A DNA stretch of 64,000 nucleotides, from assembly GCA_036490335.1 (NCBI GenBank), contig DASXEB010000005.1:62001-126000 (forward strand). The letters are read 5' to 3'. Both the position numbers and the translations under genes were made by a program. Shown here one piece after another: positions 33,461 to 41,343 of the stretch (position 1 is the first letter of the stretch; the number at the start of each line of letters is the position of its first letter). Source of the DNA: Palsa-1392 sp036490335. Lineage in GTDB: Bacteria; Verrucomicrobiota; Verrucomicrobiia; Chthoniobacterales; UBA10450. The notes beneath the pieces are model-generated. The model did no database searches, was not told where the DNA came from, and worked only from the letters and a program-made list of their open reading frames with translations.

Positions 33461-33754
33461 ATGCTTCGATACGCCGCATCGTTCAATCGCGAGGATCAGA
33501 AGCGAGTATTCCATTTCTTGGCGACTTTCTCGCGGTGGGAGTATGCCCTCAAGCACAATGGATTTTGCCGAACTGGTTCTCACGGTGAGGCAGAACCGGA
33601 CTGGCACACCTTCGCCATCGCACACGATGCAGCTCTTGCGGGGGTTAACTCTCCTGGGTTCGTCGCAGCCCGGGCCTCACTTCTCGCGCATCCGCCAAAT
33701 CGTGAGGAGAAGCATGGAAACAGAATCGAGTGGCATCCCAACCCGCGGCGTTAG
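33461..33754 (+). CDS. Cassette-type hypothetical protein (97 aa), possibly truncated
   Basis: It begins MLRYAASFNREDQKRVFHFL and has the segment FSRWEYALKHNGFCRTGSHG followed by EAEPDWHTFA. This resembles an uncharacterised family (F-x-V-F-S-R-F-E-Y-A-L-K, AEPDW), which in other bacteria is about twice as long. The ORF ends early (NRIEWHPNPRR), so the protein is probably a truncated cassette gene. It is preceded by a TCGTTAGGC (33436) and followed by GTTAGGC at 33750, the 3' boundary boxes of attC-like sites. Confidence 0.5.
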   Translation: MLRYAASFNREDQKRVFHFLATFSRWEYALKHNGFCRTGSHGEAEPDWHTFAIAHDAALAGVNSPGFVAARASLLAHPPNREEKHGNRIEWHPNPRR

Positions 33755-33783
33755 GCGTAACCTTTAGCGCAGCCCGTCATCCG

Positions 33784-34269
33784 ATGCCTTCTCCTTTACT
33801 GCTATTTGGTATCAGCATTGCACTCAGCTTTTTGGCTTGGAGCGTCCTCTGCGTTAGCTATGTCTGGCCACGTCTGCGTGGCCTGGCCTTGCAAGATGCC
33901 GCCCGACCAATCTTATTTCTCCATACATTCCGCTTTGTTGGCCTCGCCTTCCTCATTCCAGGGGTGGTCAATCCAGCGCTCCCCTTCGCCTTCGCAGCGC
34001 CCGCCGCTTATGGGGATCTGGTCGCACTGGCACTCGCCTGGCTCGCCCTTGCTCTTCGCCATCGGCCTGGCTCGGTCGCGGCGTTGTGGGTCTTCAATAT
34101 CTGGGGCACCTTGGATCTTCTCTTTGCTTTTTATAACGGTCTTGCCCGAGTGCGCATTGACCCCGCTACGCTGAGCGCTGCGTTCTTCATCCCGACCGTT
34201 CCCGTGCCGTTGCTGCTTTGTACGCACGCCGTCCTCTTCGCTCTTTTATTAAGAGAGCGCCCGCGATGA
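33784..34269 (+). CDS. Integral membrane cassette protein (161 aa)
   Basis: From ATG 33784 the product begins MPSPLLLFGISIALSFLAWS and contains about four to five hydrophobic segments, for example LALALAWLALALRHRPGSVA and AALWVFNIWGTLDLLFAFYN. The family is unknown to me. It occupies a single-gene cassette: an attC-like boundary GTTAGGC lies upstream at 33750 and a complete attC-like site lies downstream at 34295-34417. There is no strong ribosome-binding site and no promoter is evident, as usual for cassette genes. Confidence 0.65.
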   Translation: MPSPLLLFGISIALSFLAWSVLCVSYVWPRLRGLALQDAARPILFLHTFRFVGLAFLIPGVVNPALPFAFAAPAAYGDLVALALAWLALALRHRPGSVAALWVFNIWGTLDLLFAFYNGLARVRIDPATLSAAFFIPTVPVPLLLCTHAVLFALLLRERPR

Positions 34270-34294
34270 GCTTACCAGCGAGGGTAGTCGTGCC

Positions 34295-34417
34295 GCCTAG
34301 CCAGGCGATGGAGCGAACGGCGGACCGCCGCCGGACAAGGCTGAAGCAAGAATTAAGAATTATGAAACAAGCAACGCGCGCGCTCGTCCGCCGTCGCTCA
34401 TCTTGTTCTCGTTAGGC
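34295..34417 (+). other. attC-like recombination site, about 123 bp
   Basis: The left boundary is GCCTAGC (34295) and the right boundary GTTAGGC (34411-34417), matching the R-prime and R-double-prime core boxes of integron cassette sites (RYYYAAC and GTTRRRY, with one mismatch). The arms GATGGAGCGAACGGCGG and CCGCCGTCGCTCATC are imperfect inverted repeats, as needed for the folded bottom-strand hairpin. The right end is also an exact copy of the dispersed word TCGTTAGGC. Confidence 0.7.
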
Positions 34418-34466
34418 AGATGAAGCGCGATTTGAAATGATTTAGCATTCGAGAAGAAGAATACCA

Positions 34467-34868
34467 ATGAAACACAAGGCTATCTTAGTCGTCGCGTCCC
34501 TCCTCTCGATCCTCTTCTTCACCGTTCACCTGGCGGACGACATCGTGCGCGGGTTCGAAAAGGGCAGCCTCGCTAATCTTGTTGCTCTGCCCATTCTTGT
34601 CGTCTGGTTGTATGGGACGCTGGTGCTCGCGGGACGGCCATCAGGATATGTCATCGTCCTACTCGGCTCGCTTCTGGGGTTGTTGGCCCCGTTGCTCCAC
34701 TTCATGGGGAAGGGTGTCGGCGGCGCGATCGCCAAATCAAACGGCGGCTTCTTCTTCATCTGGACCCTGATCGCCCTCGGTGTGACTGCGCTCTTCTCGG
34801 TCATCCTCTCCGTAGGCGGATTGTGGAAGCGGGAGTGGCGCCATTCTCCTCGCGACATCCATGCCTAA
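34467..34868 (+). CDS. Small membrane cassette protein (133 aa)
   Basis: The product begins MKHKAILVVASLLSILFFTV and has four predicted membrane segments (including LVALPILVVWLYGTLVLAGR and FFFIWTLIALGVTALFSVIL). I do not recognise it. Its gene lies 50 bp after an attC-like site and its stop codon is inside the next attC-like site (GCC TAA C), typical compact cassette packing. A weak GAAGAAG purine stretch precedes the ATG. Confidence 0.65.
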   Translation: MKHKAILVVASLLSILFFTVHLADDIVRGFEKGSLANLVALPILVVWLYGTLVLAGRPSGYVIVLLGSLLGLLAPLLHFMGKGVGGAIAKSNGGFFFIWTLIALGVTALFSVILSVGGLWKREWRHSPRDIHA

Positions 34869-34984
34869 CCATGCGATGCAGCGAACCGCTGGCCGCGCCG
34901 CCTTCCAGCTTTCGATGAATTCCACACTCAATCTGCAGCCACACACACCTTCGCGAGCGGTGGCTGATCTTATTCTCGTTAGTC
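34863..34984 (+). other. attC-like recombination site, about 122 bp
   Basis: Left core GCCTAAC at 34863-34869 and right core GTTAGTC at 34978-34984. The inner arms GATGCAGCGAACCGCTGG and AGCGGTGGCTGATCTT form an imperfect inverted repeat with a long variable middle. It has the same length and layout as the site at 34295. Confidence 0.72.
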
Positions 34985-35003
34985 TAAGGGAGCGTTAGAA
35001 CAT

Positions 35004-35471
35004 ATGTCCTTCGAGCAAATATCCTATGTGGCGCAAATCGTCGCTTCCATTGGCGTGGTTGTCTCTTTGATCTTTGTCGGCTTACAGATCAGACAAAACA
35101 CGGGCGCGCTCCAACGCGCGGAGCATAATTCTACGATGGAGCAGTGGACCGTGATCCGTCAGGCGATCGCCCAAAACCGTGACGTCGCCGAACTGATGAC
35201 CGCTGGACTCCAGGGAGAGCGTACCCTCGACGCCGCCGATCAGCTCCGGCTGGAGCAGATGCTGCAGGAAAATGCCTGGGCGTCCTTCCACGTTTGGGAG
35301 AGAACGCAGCGGGGTATTTTCCCGAAGGGGACTTTCGAGGCGACCAGTGGAGCGCTCTTGAATACTTTGCTCAGAACGCCGGGTGGCGAGAGCTGGTGGC
35401 GCAAAGCCAAACATATTGGCTTCCCTCCCGGGTTCGTCCTGGACGTGGACGCCGTGCTCGCCAAGACCTAA
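35004..35471 (+). CDS. Cassette-type hypothetical protein (155 aa)
   Basis: It begins MSFEQISYVAQIVASIGVVV with one N-terminal hydrophobic helix (IVASIGVVVSLIFVGLQIRQ). Then comes a soluble helical region containing NREVAELMTAGLQGERTLDA-like sequence (observed NRDVAELMTAGLQGERTLDA) and QENAWASFHVWERTQRGIFP. This resembles an uncharacterised single-helix protein family common in cassette arrays. It starts just after the attC-like site at 34863-34984. Its stop lies in the first bases of a truncated third site. Confidence 0.65.
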   Translation: MSFEQISYVAQIVASIGVVVSLIFVGLQIRQNTGALQRAEHNSTMEQWTVIRQAIAQNRDVAELMTAGLQGERTLDAADQLRLEQMLQENAWASFHVWERTQRGIFPKGTFEATSGALLNTLLRTPGGESWWRKAKHIGFPPGFVLDVDAVLAKT

Positions 35472-35495
35472 CCGGGCGATGGAGCTAAATATCCG
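35466..35495 (+). other. Truncated attC-like site
   Basis: ACCTAACCGGGCGATGGAGC matches the left half of the two complete sites nearby, but it stops before the inner arm is completed. The right half is missing, and a different repeat element (35512) follows. It marks the right edge of the cassette array. Confidence 0.6.
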
Positions 35496-35511
35496 CGCGC
35501 CGGGGTAAGCC

Positions 35512-35595
35512 TGTAGCCGCCTCCCTGTGGGAGGCGCAAGAGTCGTTCTCGCACGCATGATATCGCCCCGCGCTTCGCACAGCGAAGCGGCTACA
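35512..35595. repeat. Extragenic inverted repeat (TGTAGCCGC ... GCGGCTACA)
   Basis: The outer arms are TGTAGCCGC (35512-35520) and GCGGCTACA (35587-35595). Two inner hairpins are GCCTCCCTGTGGGAGGC (35519-35535) and GCTTCGCACAGCGAAGC (35572-35588). It looks like a REP-type element between the cassette array and the next gene. Confidence 0.75.
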
Positions 35596-35628
35596 GCTTT
35601 GGCCCGCCATTTGCTTCATTTTGCAGCC

Positions 35629-36330
35629 ATGAGTGATTTGAACTTTCATTACAATGTCGTCCCTTCAGGGGTTAACGTCAGCACCCGGGTCTCGCCGCAG
35701 GAAGACCTCACCCAGGATGAGATCGTCGACGCGGTGGCGACCTCGACCAGCCTCACCGCCGCGCAGGTCACCTCCGTCGGCACGGCACTCCTCCAGCAGC
35801 TCATCCTGGGCGCGAAAGTGAGCCGCAAGGTGCGCCGCCTCTTCGGCCTCCTCAGCTTCAGCCCGAGCTGCGGCGGGGTGCACACCGACCCCGATTTCCA
35901 GCCCACGGCGGAGAACATGAACCTTTCTCTTAACTGCGCCCTTGCCCCTGACGGCCACGTCCTTTTCGAGAATGGCATCACCTTCCAGCGCGACGAAGTC
36001 ATGGGCACGCGGGCGCCCATGATCGACCGCGTTTACGACGGCGCGAGCCATGCGCTCAACCGCTGCACAGCCGGCGGCGCCTTCCGCATTGGCGGGCACG
36101 ACTTCGGTCTCGAGCCGGGCACGACCGACCTGCTCCGGGGCGTCTTTCTCGCTCCCGTGGCCGGCGGCGCGGCCGTGCGGGTGGCGAGCTACTCGGATTG
36201 GACCGGGACCCAGATCATGGGCTCCTGGCCGAGCCCGATCACGGGCGCGCAAGTCCTGAGCGTGGTCACGAACTACAGCGCCGGCGGCACCAATCGCACC
36301 GGCATCTTCGGCACTCATCTGACGCCCTGA
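35629..36330 (+). CDS. HU-like / DUF4469-like protein, paralogue of the 12.4-kb gene
   Basis: A 233-residue protein from ATG 35629, beginning MSDLNFHYNVVPSGVNVSTR. Residues about 15-110 have the HU-like pattern (TQDEIVDAVATSTSLTAAQV, then LLQQLILGAKVSRKVRRLFG). Residues about 140-230 are beta rich. The order of segments parallels the gene at 12439, although identity is low. DNA binding is plausible, not shown. It lacks the dispersed word. Like its paralogue it is followed by a repetitive GC-rich region. Confidence 0.55.
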   Translation: MSDLNFHYNVVPSGVNVSTRVSPQEDLTQDEIVDAVATSTSLTAAQVTSVGTALLQQLILGAKVSRKVRRLFGLLSFSPSCGGVHTDPDFQPTAENMNLSLNCALAPDGHVLFENGITFQRDEVMGTRAPMIDRVYDGASHALNRCTAGGAFRIGGHDFGLEPGTTDLLRGVFLAPVAGGAAVRVASYSDWTGTQIMGSWPSPITGAQVLSVVTNYSAGGTNRTGIFGTHLTP

Positions 36331-36399
36331 CTTTCCCCCCTCCCGGCCCGCCGACGGGGGCGAGTTTGGCGGCCCGGCCGCGGAGCCGCCGCCGATGGG

Positions 36400-36840
36400 C
36401 TGGAGTTTCGGCGGGCTCTGGAGGAAAAAGGCGCAATCCCGGGAGGCTCGAGCTGGCATCTACCGGCGCCATCGAGAGGATCACCGGAGGTCGCACAGAC
36501 CACGGCCGGAGGTTGCAGAGGCCATCGGCGGAGGCAGCCGGCGCCATCTCCGCAGGCGGCCGGTGGCAAGGGTGGAACTTCGAGACGCCCCGGATTGAAA
36601 CCGAAGACGCCATCTCCATTGCCGGAAGATGCCACAGGCTGAAGCCGGAGATGGCACCTCCAGACCCCGGAAGTGGGCCCAACGCCTCTCTGGCCGGGCC
36701 TCCAAACCTCGTTTATGGCACCTCCCGAAGCCGGGGGTGGCACTTCCGGACCCGAGAGGTGGGGGTAGAGCCTCATTAGCCGGCCCTCCAGAACCTATCG
36801 GTGCCACCTCCAGCCTCAGCCTCTGGCACCAAAAAAAACT
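36400..36840. repeat. Degenerate GC-rich repetitive region
   Basis: About 440 bp with recurring GGCACCTCC, CCGGAAG and GCCATCTCC words in alternating order (for example around 36545, 36616, 36653 and 36717). A clean period is not obvious; a step near 24 bp fits part of it. Several frames are open on both strands because of the repeats, but I see no gene. It lies between the DUF4469-like gene and the S74-domain protein. Confidence 0.55.
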
Positions 36841-36942
36841 TTAGCCCCCCCTTTCGAGACTCCGCAGCCAGCAAAACCAGACGTGCGCCCGACGCGCGAT
36901 TAAGCTTGCTCCGCCGCTCCCCGTTTTGGCAGACTCGAAGGC

Positions 36943-38208
36943 ATGAAAACATCCCGCGTCTCCGCTCTTGGCCTCCTCGCCGCGCTCGTCCTTCCTTCCC
37001 TCGCTCTCGCGGTCGATCCGCCGCCGGGCGGCGGCTATCCCGGCGAAAATACCGCCCTCGGCGATGACGCGCTTTTTTCGCTCACGACGGGCACGAATAA
37101 CTCAGCCAACGGCTTTGACGCGCTTTACAACACCACAACGGGCCTGAGTAACACAGCTAACGGCCACAACGTTCTCTTCAGCAACACCACCGGAAGTTCC
37201 AACACGGCCACCGGGGAAAGTACTCTGTATAGCAACACAACCGGTGGCGGCAATGTGGCGGAGGGTACTTATGCGATGTACTACAACACCACTGGCGAGT
37301 TCAACGTCGCTCTCGGTCACTACGCGCTCTTCGTTAACACCACCGCCGATGGCAACACCGCGCTGGGTGTGACTGCACTGTTTAACAACACCGAAGGCGG
37401 CGACAACGTGGCAGTGGGGGATGGCGCTGTTTTTGGCAACACCACCGGCTCCCGCAATGTAGGCCTTGGAGGTTCCACTCTCAGTAACGATAGCCTCGGT
37501 TCGAATAACGTCGCCGTCGGTGATTCTGCACTGGCATACGTGCGGGCTGGCAGCAACAACATCGCCCTCGGGCAGGATGCTGGCCTCGCACTGAGGTCAG
37601 GCGATTGGAATATCTACCTCGGGAATATCGGGGCGAAGGAGAAGGAGTCAGGCACCATCCGCATCGGAGGCCAGAATCGCAACACGAGCGCCTACATTGC
37701 AGGTATTCGCGGGGTGCCGGTCGCTGATGGGGCGGAGGTGGTGGTCAGTCGTAGAGGGCAGCTGGGCACCGTTTCCTCCTCGGCGCGCTTCAAGGACGAC
37801 ATCCAGCCGATGAAAGATGCGAGCGAAGCGATCCTCTCGCTCCAACCAGTCACCTTCCGTTACAAGAAAGAGCTGGACTCGTTAGGCAGGCCGCAATTCG
37901 GTCTGGTCGCCGAGCAGGTGGCGAAGGTCGATCCCGATCTGGTCGCGCGGGACGACTCGGGCCAGCCTTACACCGTGCGCTACGAGGCGGTGAACGCGAT
38001 GTTGCTTAACGAATTCCTCAAGGAGCATCGCACGGTGGAAGCGCAGGGCGCGACGATCGCCGGGCAGCAAGGTGAGATCGCGGAGCTGAAGGCCGCGGTC
38101 GCGGGATTGACAAGGGCCGTCAAGGCGCAAGCCAGCCGAGCGAGGCAAACGAGCCGGCAGCAGACGACCGATGAGCCCGTCGGGCGCTTTGTCGCCACGG
38201 GCGGCTGA
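36943..38208 (+). CDS. Secreted repeat protein with C-terminal S74 chaperone domain
   Basis: A 421-residue protein with a signal peptide (MKTSRVSALGLLAALVLPSL). Residues about 35-230 are tandem repeats of the type NTTGxxNxAxGxxALxxN, for example GTNNSANGFDALYNTTTGLS, like trimeric beta-helix head repeats. Residues about 280-360 are an endosialidase-type (peptidase S74) domain: SSARFKDDIQPMKDASEAIL, where Ser and Lys are in the positions of the self-cleavage dyad, and YKKELDSLGRPQFGLVAEQV. The C-terminus is coiled coil. It is likely an extracellular trimeric fibre whose chaperone domain is released after folding. Confidence 0.82.
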   Translation: MKTSRVSALGLLAALVLPSLALAVDPPPGGGYPGENTALGDDALFSLTTGTNNSANGFDALYNTTTGLSNTANGHNVLFSNTTGSSNTATGESTLYSNTTGGGNVAEGTYAMYYNTTGEFNVALGHYALFVNTTADGNTALGVTALFNNTEGGDNVAVGDGAVFGNTTGSRNVGLGGSTLSNDSLGSNNVAVGDSALAYVRAGSNNIALGQDAGLALRSGDWNIYLGNIGAKEKESGTIRIGGQNRNTSAYIAGIRGVPVADGAEVVVSRRGQLGTVSSSARFKDDIQPMKDASEAILSLQPVTFRYKKELDSLGRPQFGLVAEQVAKVDPDLVARDDSGQPYTVRYEAVNAMLLNEFLKEHRTVEAQGATIAGQQGEIAELKAAVAGLTRAVKAQASRARQTSRQQTTDEPVGRFVATGG

Positions 38209-38227
38209 GGACGCGGCGCGCGGGCCG

Positions 38228-39187
38228 CTATTTCACGAACAAGCTCATGCTCGTGAGGTCGATGATCCCGTGCACGTGCGCGAGCACGTCGTCGCCGAGC
38301 AAACCGAAAACCTGTTCGTCAGGTCCGCCGGCCGTCTCGACCGGGTCGTCCGTGACGAAAATCGGCTGCTCCGGGAGCGCGAAAGTTCCCAAGTGCAGGT
38401 TGCGCACGTTGGCGACGTCGACTAAATGCCGCTGCCCGGTTACATCCTGAAAGGTCGCCTCTGTCGAGCCGGCCGGGAGGTGCACGGCGCGCGCCGTCAC
38501 GGCGTTGATGTGGGTGAAGAAGGCGCCGGTGTCGATGAGCATGTGGCCGGCCGTGCCGTTGAGTGTGCAATCGACGATCAGGCTGTGGTGTTCGTTGACG
38601 TGCAGGGGCAGACGGGTGAATCCCATTTGCGCGACCGCGACCGCGAGGTTGACCGGACGTTTCGGATCGCTCAGGAAAAAAAGCTGGCGCGTGCGCGTGT
38701 TGATGATCGTCTTGTAGCGCATGAGAACGTCGAGGCCGAGGAAGCCGCCGGTGTGCTCGAGCCGGGAGCGGGTGACGTAGTCGAACTTCGCTTTGTTCGA
38801 GTCGAAGAGCATGATCGGACCTGCGCCGAAGTTCATCGAGCCGGTGGAAAGGGAATCCACTGTCCCGACGCGAAAGGTTTCGCCTTTGAAGTAGGCATAC
38901 TGGCCGTAACGCGAATCGGCGTTGGTCAGCTTGACTCCGTCGGCCGCGGCGCGCGCGTTGGCGAGCAGGGTGCGCGAGGCTCCCGTGTCGACGAGGAAAC
39001 TTTCCGGGTGGCCGTTGACGTAAACGGTCAGGACGATGCGGTTGACCGCTTTCTGGTCGGCCTGCACCATCTGGTAACCGGGGATCTGCGGCGTCGGCGG
39101 CGCGGCCGCGTGGGCCGGGAGCAAACCGAGCGGAGCGAGGGCGGCGAGGATTTTGCCTAACGAGAAGCGATGGGTGGTGGTTTTCAT
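38228..39187 (-). CDS. Secreted retropepsin-like aspartyl protease with two DTGA motifs
   Basis: A 319-residue protein with a signal peptide (KILAALAPLGLLPAHAAAPP). It carries two aspartyl motifs: SFLVDTGASRTLL near residue 70 and MLIDTGAFFTHI near residue 230. Two DTGA halves in one chain suggest a pseudo-dimeric pepsin-like or a duplicated gag-type domain (aspartyl_protease_2 style). It probably cleaves or binds extracellular peptides. A TPR gene overlaps its start by 4 bp upstream, so they form an operon transcribed leftward. Confidence 0.8.
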   Translation of the reverse strand: MKTTTHRFSLGKILAALAPLGLLPAHAAAPPTPQIPGYQMVQADQKAVNRIVLTVYVNGHPESFLVDTGASRTLLANARAAADGVKLTNADSRYGQYAYFKGETFRVGTVDSLSTGSMNFGAGPIMLFDSNKAKFDYVTRSRLEHTGGFLGLDVLMRYKTIINTRTRQLFFLSDPKRPVNLAVAVAQMGFTRLPLHVNEHHSLIVDCTLNGTAGHMLIDTGAFFTHINAVTARAVHLPAGSTEATFQDVTGQRHLVDVANVRNLHLGTFALPEQPIFVTDDPVETAGGPDEQVFGLLGDDVLAHVHGIIDLTSMSLFVK

Positions 39188-39987
39188 GAGGAACGCGATG
39201 GCGGCGGCGGCGGCCCGGCTCCGTCCGCGCGCTTGTGGTAGGGCTGGTGGTTTTGGTAAAGGCTCAGGCGTTTTTGCGCGCCGGCGAGCCGGTCCTTTTT
39301 GGAAAGCGCGATCGCCCGCTGCTCGTCCTGCGCCGCGAGATCGAACTGGCCCGCCTCCGCCTCGGCCGCGGCGAGGGTGTCGAGCATCTCGGGGTCGTGA
39401 CTCCCACCCAGCTCGCAGGCCTTTTTGGCGTAACGGACCGCGAGCCCGCCATCGCGCACTCGCGCGTCGGGACAGGTGGCAAGAAGCCAGGCGAGATCGT
39501 TGTTAAACGTCTCGCTCCGCTTATTGGAACGCACCGCGCGCTCATCCTCGGCCCGGGCCGCCGAATAGTTTTTCGTCGCCAGGTAAATGTGGGAGCGCAA
39601 AAGATAGACCTCGCCCAGCTCGCTCGGAGTCGTCTCGCGCAGGAGTTGGATGCCATGGTCGCAATCGTCCAGCGCGGCCTGATAACGATGCATCTTCCAA
39701 TGCACCATCGCCGCGACCCGGTAGGCGCCGGCGCTCCCGGGATTTTCGCGCAGCAGCTCGGCCAGATGGCGCTCGGCCTCGGCGGTGTTGCCGGTCCTGA
39801 GGTCGCGCCCGATTTCGCCCCCGACCGTCCGGTTCGCTTGCGAGTGATCGGTCGGGGCGTTGGTCCACGACGAACCCCAGCCGTTTTCCTGCGCGCGGAC
39901 GTTTGCGCCGAGCAGGAGCAGGCCGGCGGCGAATCCGAGAAGACGGAACGCTCCTCGCCTAACGAGTAAAGGAGATGGATGACACAT
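39184..39987 (-). CDS. TPR protein, exported
   Basis: A 267-residue protein from ATG 39987 with a hydrophobic signal region (GAFRLLGFAAGLLLLGANVR, cleavage near RAQ). TPR-like helical repeats cover most of the rest, for example GNTAEAERHLAELLRENPGS and ATKNYSAARAEDERAVRSNK. The Pro-rich end GAGPPPPPSRSS is followed by the overlapping start of the aspartyl protease gene. It may present substrates to that protease. A longer in-frame start (40317) reads antisense through the Nif3 gene's end and is unlikely. Confidence 0.7.
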   Translation of the reverse strand: MCHPSPLLVRRGAFRLLGFAAGLLLLGANVRAQENGWGSSWTNAPTDHSQANRTVGGEIGRDLRTGNTAEAERHLAELLRENPGSAGAYRVAAMVHWKMHRYQAALDDCDHGIQLLRETTPSELGEVYLLRSHIYLATKNYSAARAEDERAVRSNKRSETFNNDLAWLLATCPDARVRDGGLAVRYAKKACELGGSHDPEMLDTLAAAEAEAGQFDLAAQDEQRAIALSKKDRLAGAQKRLSLYQNHQPYHKRADGAGPPPPPSRSS

Positions 39988-40111
39988 CGGTGGAAGCTGA
40001 CAGGGCTGTGGCGCGCCGTTATCCGCGAACTGCGGCGCACCGTCAACGGTAATTTGTCCAAGGCAGGAGCGCTTTCCCGTGCCGCGTGGCGGCGACGACG
40101 GCTCGCCGCAG

Positions 40112-40867
40112 TTACAAGCCGGTCGGGTGATCAAGGAATTCCCAGGGCAGCACGAACTTTTCACCCAGATGCGCCGCGAGCGCCTTGACCCCGAAAGTCT
40201 CGGTCGCGTAATGCCCGCCGAGAAACAAATTGATGCCCAGATCTTCGGCCGCGACCGCCGCCCAGTGCGGCGCTTCACCGGTGATGAACGTGTCCACGCC
40301 TTCCCGCGCGACCGCATAAATTTCGCCGCCCGCGCCGCCGGTCACGAGGCCGATCTGTTTCGTTTCCATCGGACCCGCGCCGATGCAGCGAACCGGGCCG
40401 CCTAACGAATGCTCGAGCTGCGCGAGCAGATCGTCGCGACGAAGCGACGCGGCCGCGCGAAGGCCGATGGCCTGCCCTTTTGAAAACAAAAACGGCTCGG
40501 TCTTTTCCAAACCGAGCGATTGCGCGAGGAGGGCGTTGTTGCCTAACGATGGATGGAAATCGAGCGGCAGATGCGCGCTGTAAAGGGCGAGATTTTTCTC
40601 GAAGGCAAACTTCAGCGCGCGAAAAAATGCGCCGGAAATCGGCCGCGCGCCGGACCAGAAAAATCCGTGATGCACGACGAGCAGGTCGATCCCACGCTCG
40701 CTCGCCATCGCAAAAGTTGCGCGCGACGCATCCACGGCCGCGCCGATTTTTGTGACCTCGCCGCTGTTCTCGATTTGCAGCCCGTTAATCGCGTTCGGAT
40801 AATCTTCGATCTCCGCCAGGCGCAATAATTCGTCGGCGTAACGAACGATCTGGTCGAGTTCAACCAT
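40112..40867 (-). CDS. Nif3-like dinuclear metal-centre protein (DUF34)
   Basis: A 251-residue protein beginning MVELDQIVRYADELLRLAEI. It has INGLQIEN and AAVDASRATFAMASERGIDL, then the metal-binding LLVVHHGFFWSG with two histidines. Late GGAGGEIYAVAREGVDTFIT and GHYATETFGVKAL supply the other ligands. The NIF3/YbgI family forms hexameric toroids with two metal ions and has been linked to GTP cyclohydrolase-like chemistry; the substrate is unsettled. The start is ATG 40867; an ATG six codons earlier is possible. Words at 40400 and 40541 are in frame. Confidence 0.92.
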   Translation of the reverse strand: MVELDQIVRYADELLRLAEIEDYPNAINGLQIENSGEVTKIGAAVDASRATFAMASERGIDLLVVHHGFFWSGARPISGAFFRALKFAFEKNLALYSAHLPLDFHPSLGNNALLAQSLGLEKTEPFLFSKGQAIGLRAAASLRRDDLLAQLEHSLGGPVRCIGAGPMETKQIGLVTGGAGGEIYAVAREGVDTFITGEAPHWAAVAAEDLGINLFLGGHYATETFGVKALAAHLGEKFVLPWEFLDHPTGL

Positions 40868-40986
40868 GCCGCAGTCTGCCGGCAAATCGCGCTCCTTGCA
40901 CGCCGCATTCCAAGCGAAGTCTTGACGAGCCCGCGACGGGCGGAGATGATGTGTCGAAATTTTTGCCTAACGAAAAGGAGAACCGC

Positions 40987-41340
40987 GTGGAATATACCGA
41001 TGCACCAACGACCGAAGCCGACGACCTGCCGGCCGTAGCGCCGAATGAAGCGAGCGGCTTTTTGCATACCGCCGAAGGCGCGGCGAGCGACATGGTCGCC
41101 GTCATGCTCAGCATCCTGCCGGGTCTCGGCCATATTTACAAAGGCTACCGCCTCATCGGCGTTCTGCTCATGTTCGTCGGCACGCCGGCCGCGGTCGGCC
41201 TCGCGCTCCTGATCGCGACGGGCACAGCCGGTTTCGGATTTTTTCTTCTGCCGATTTATTGGATCGCCGTCATGGTGCACGTCTGGGCGATTCCGGATCG
41301 AGTCGCGCCCACGATCGGCGACGAAGGCGAGCAATATTGA
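40987..41340 (+). CDS. Two-span membrane protein (117 aa)
   Basis: I start at GTG 40987, 6 bp after the good Shine-Dalgarno AAGGAG, which abuts GCCTAACGA at 40965. The product begins VEYTDAPTTEADDLPAVAPN. Two hydrophobic segments follow: SILPGLGHIYKGYRLIGVLL and GLALLIATGTAGFGFFLLPI. The GLGHIYKGYRLIGVLL motif is a TM2-like pattern, seen in many small membrane proteins of unknown role. An upstream GTG (40951) is less supported because the word would then be coding. Confidence 0.65.
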   Translation: MEYTDAPTTEADDLPAVAPNEASGFLHTAEGAASDMVAVMLSILPGLGHIYKGYRLIGVLLMFVGTPAAVGLALLIATGTAGFGFFLLPIYWIAVMVHVWAIPDRVAPTIGDEGEQY

Positions 41341-41343
41341 TCG

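Noticed and set aside
36400..36840. Several open frames on both strands
   Set aside because: Opened by GC-rich repeats; none has a start signal, domain or conserved pattern.
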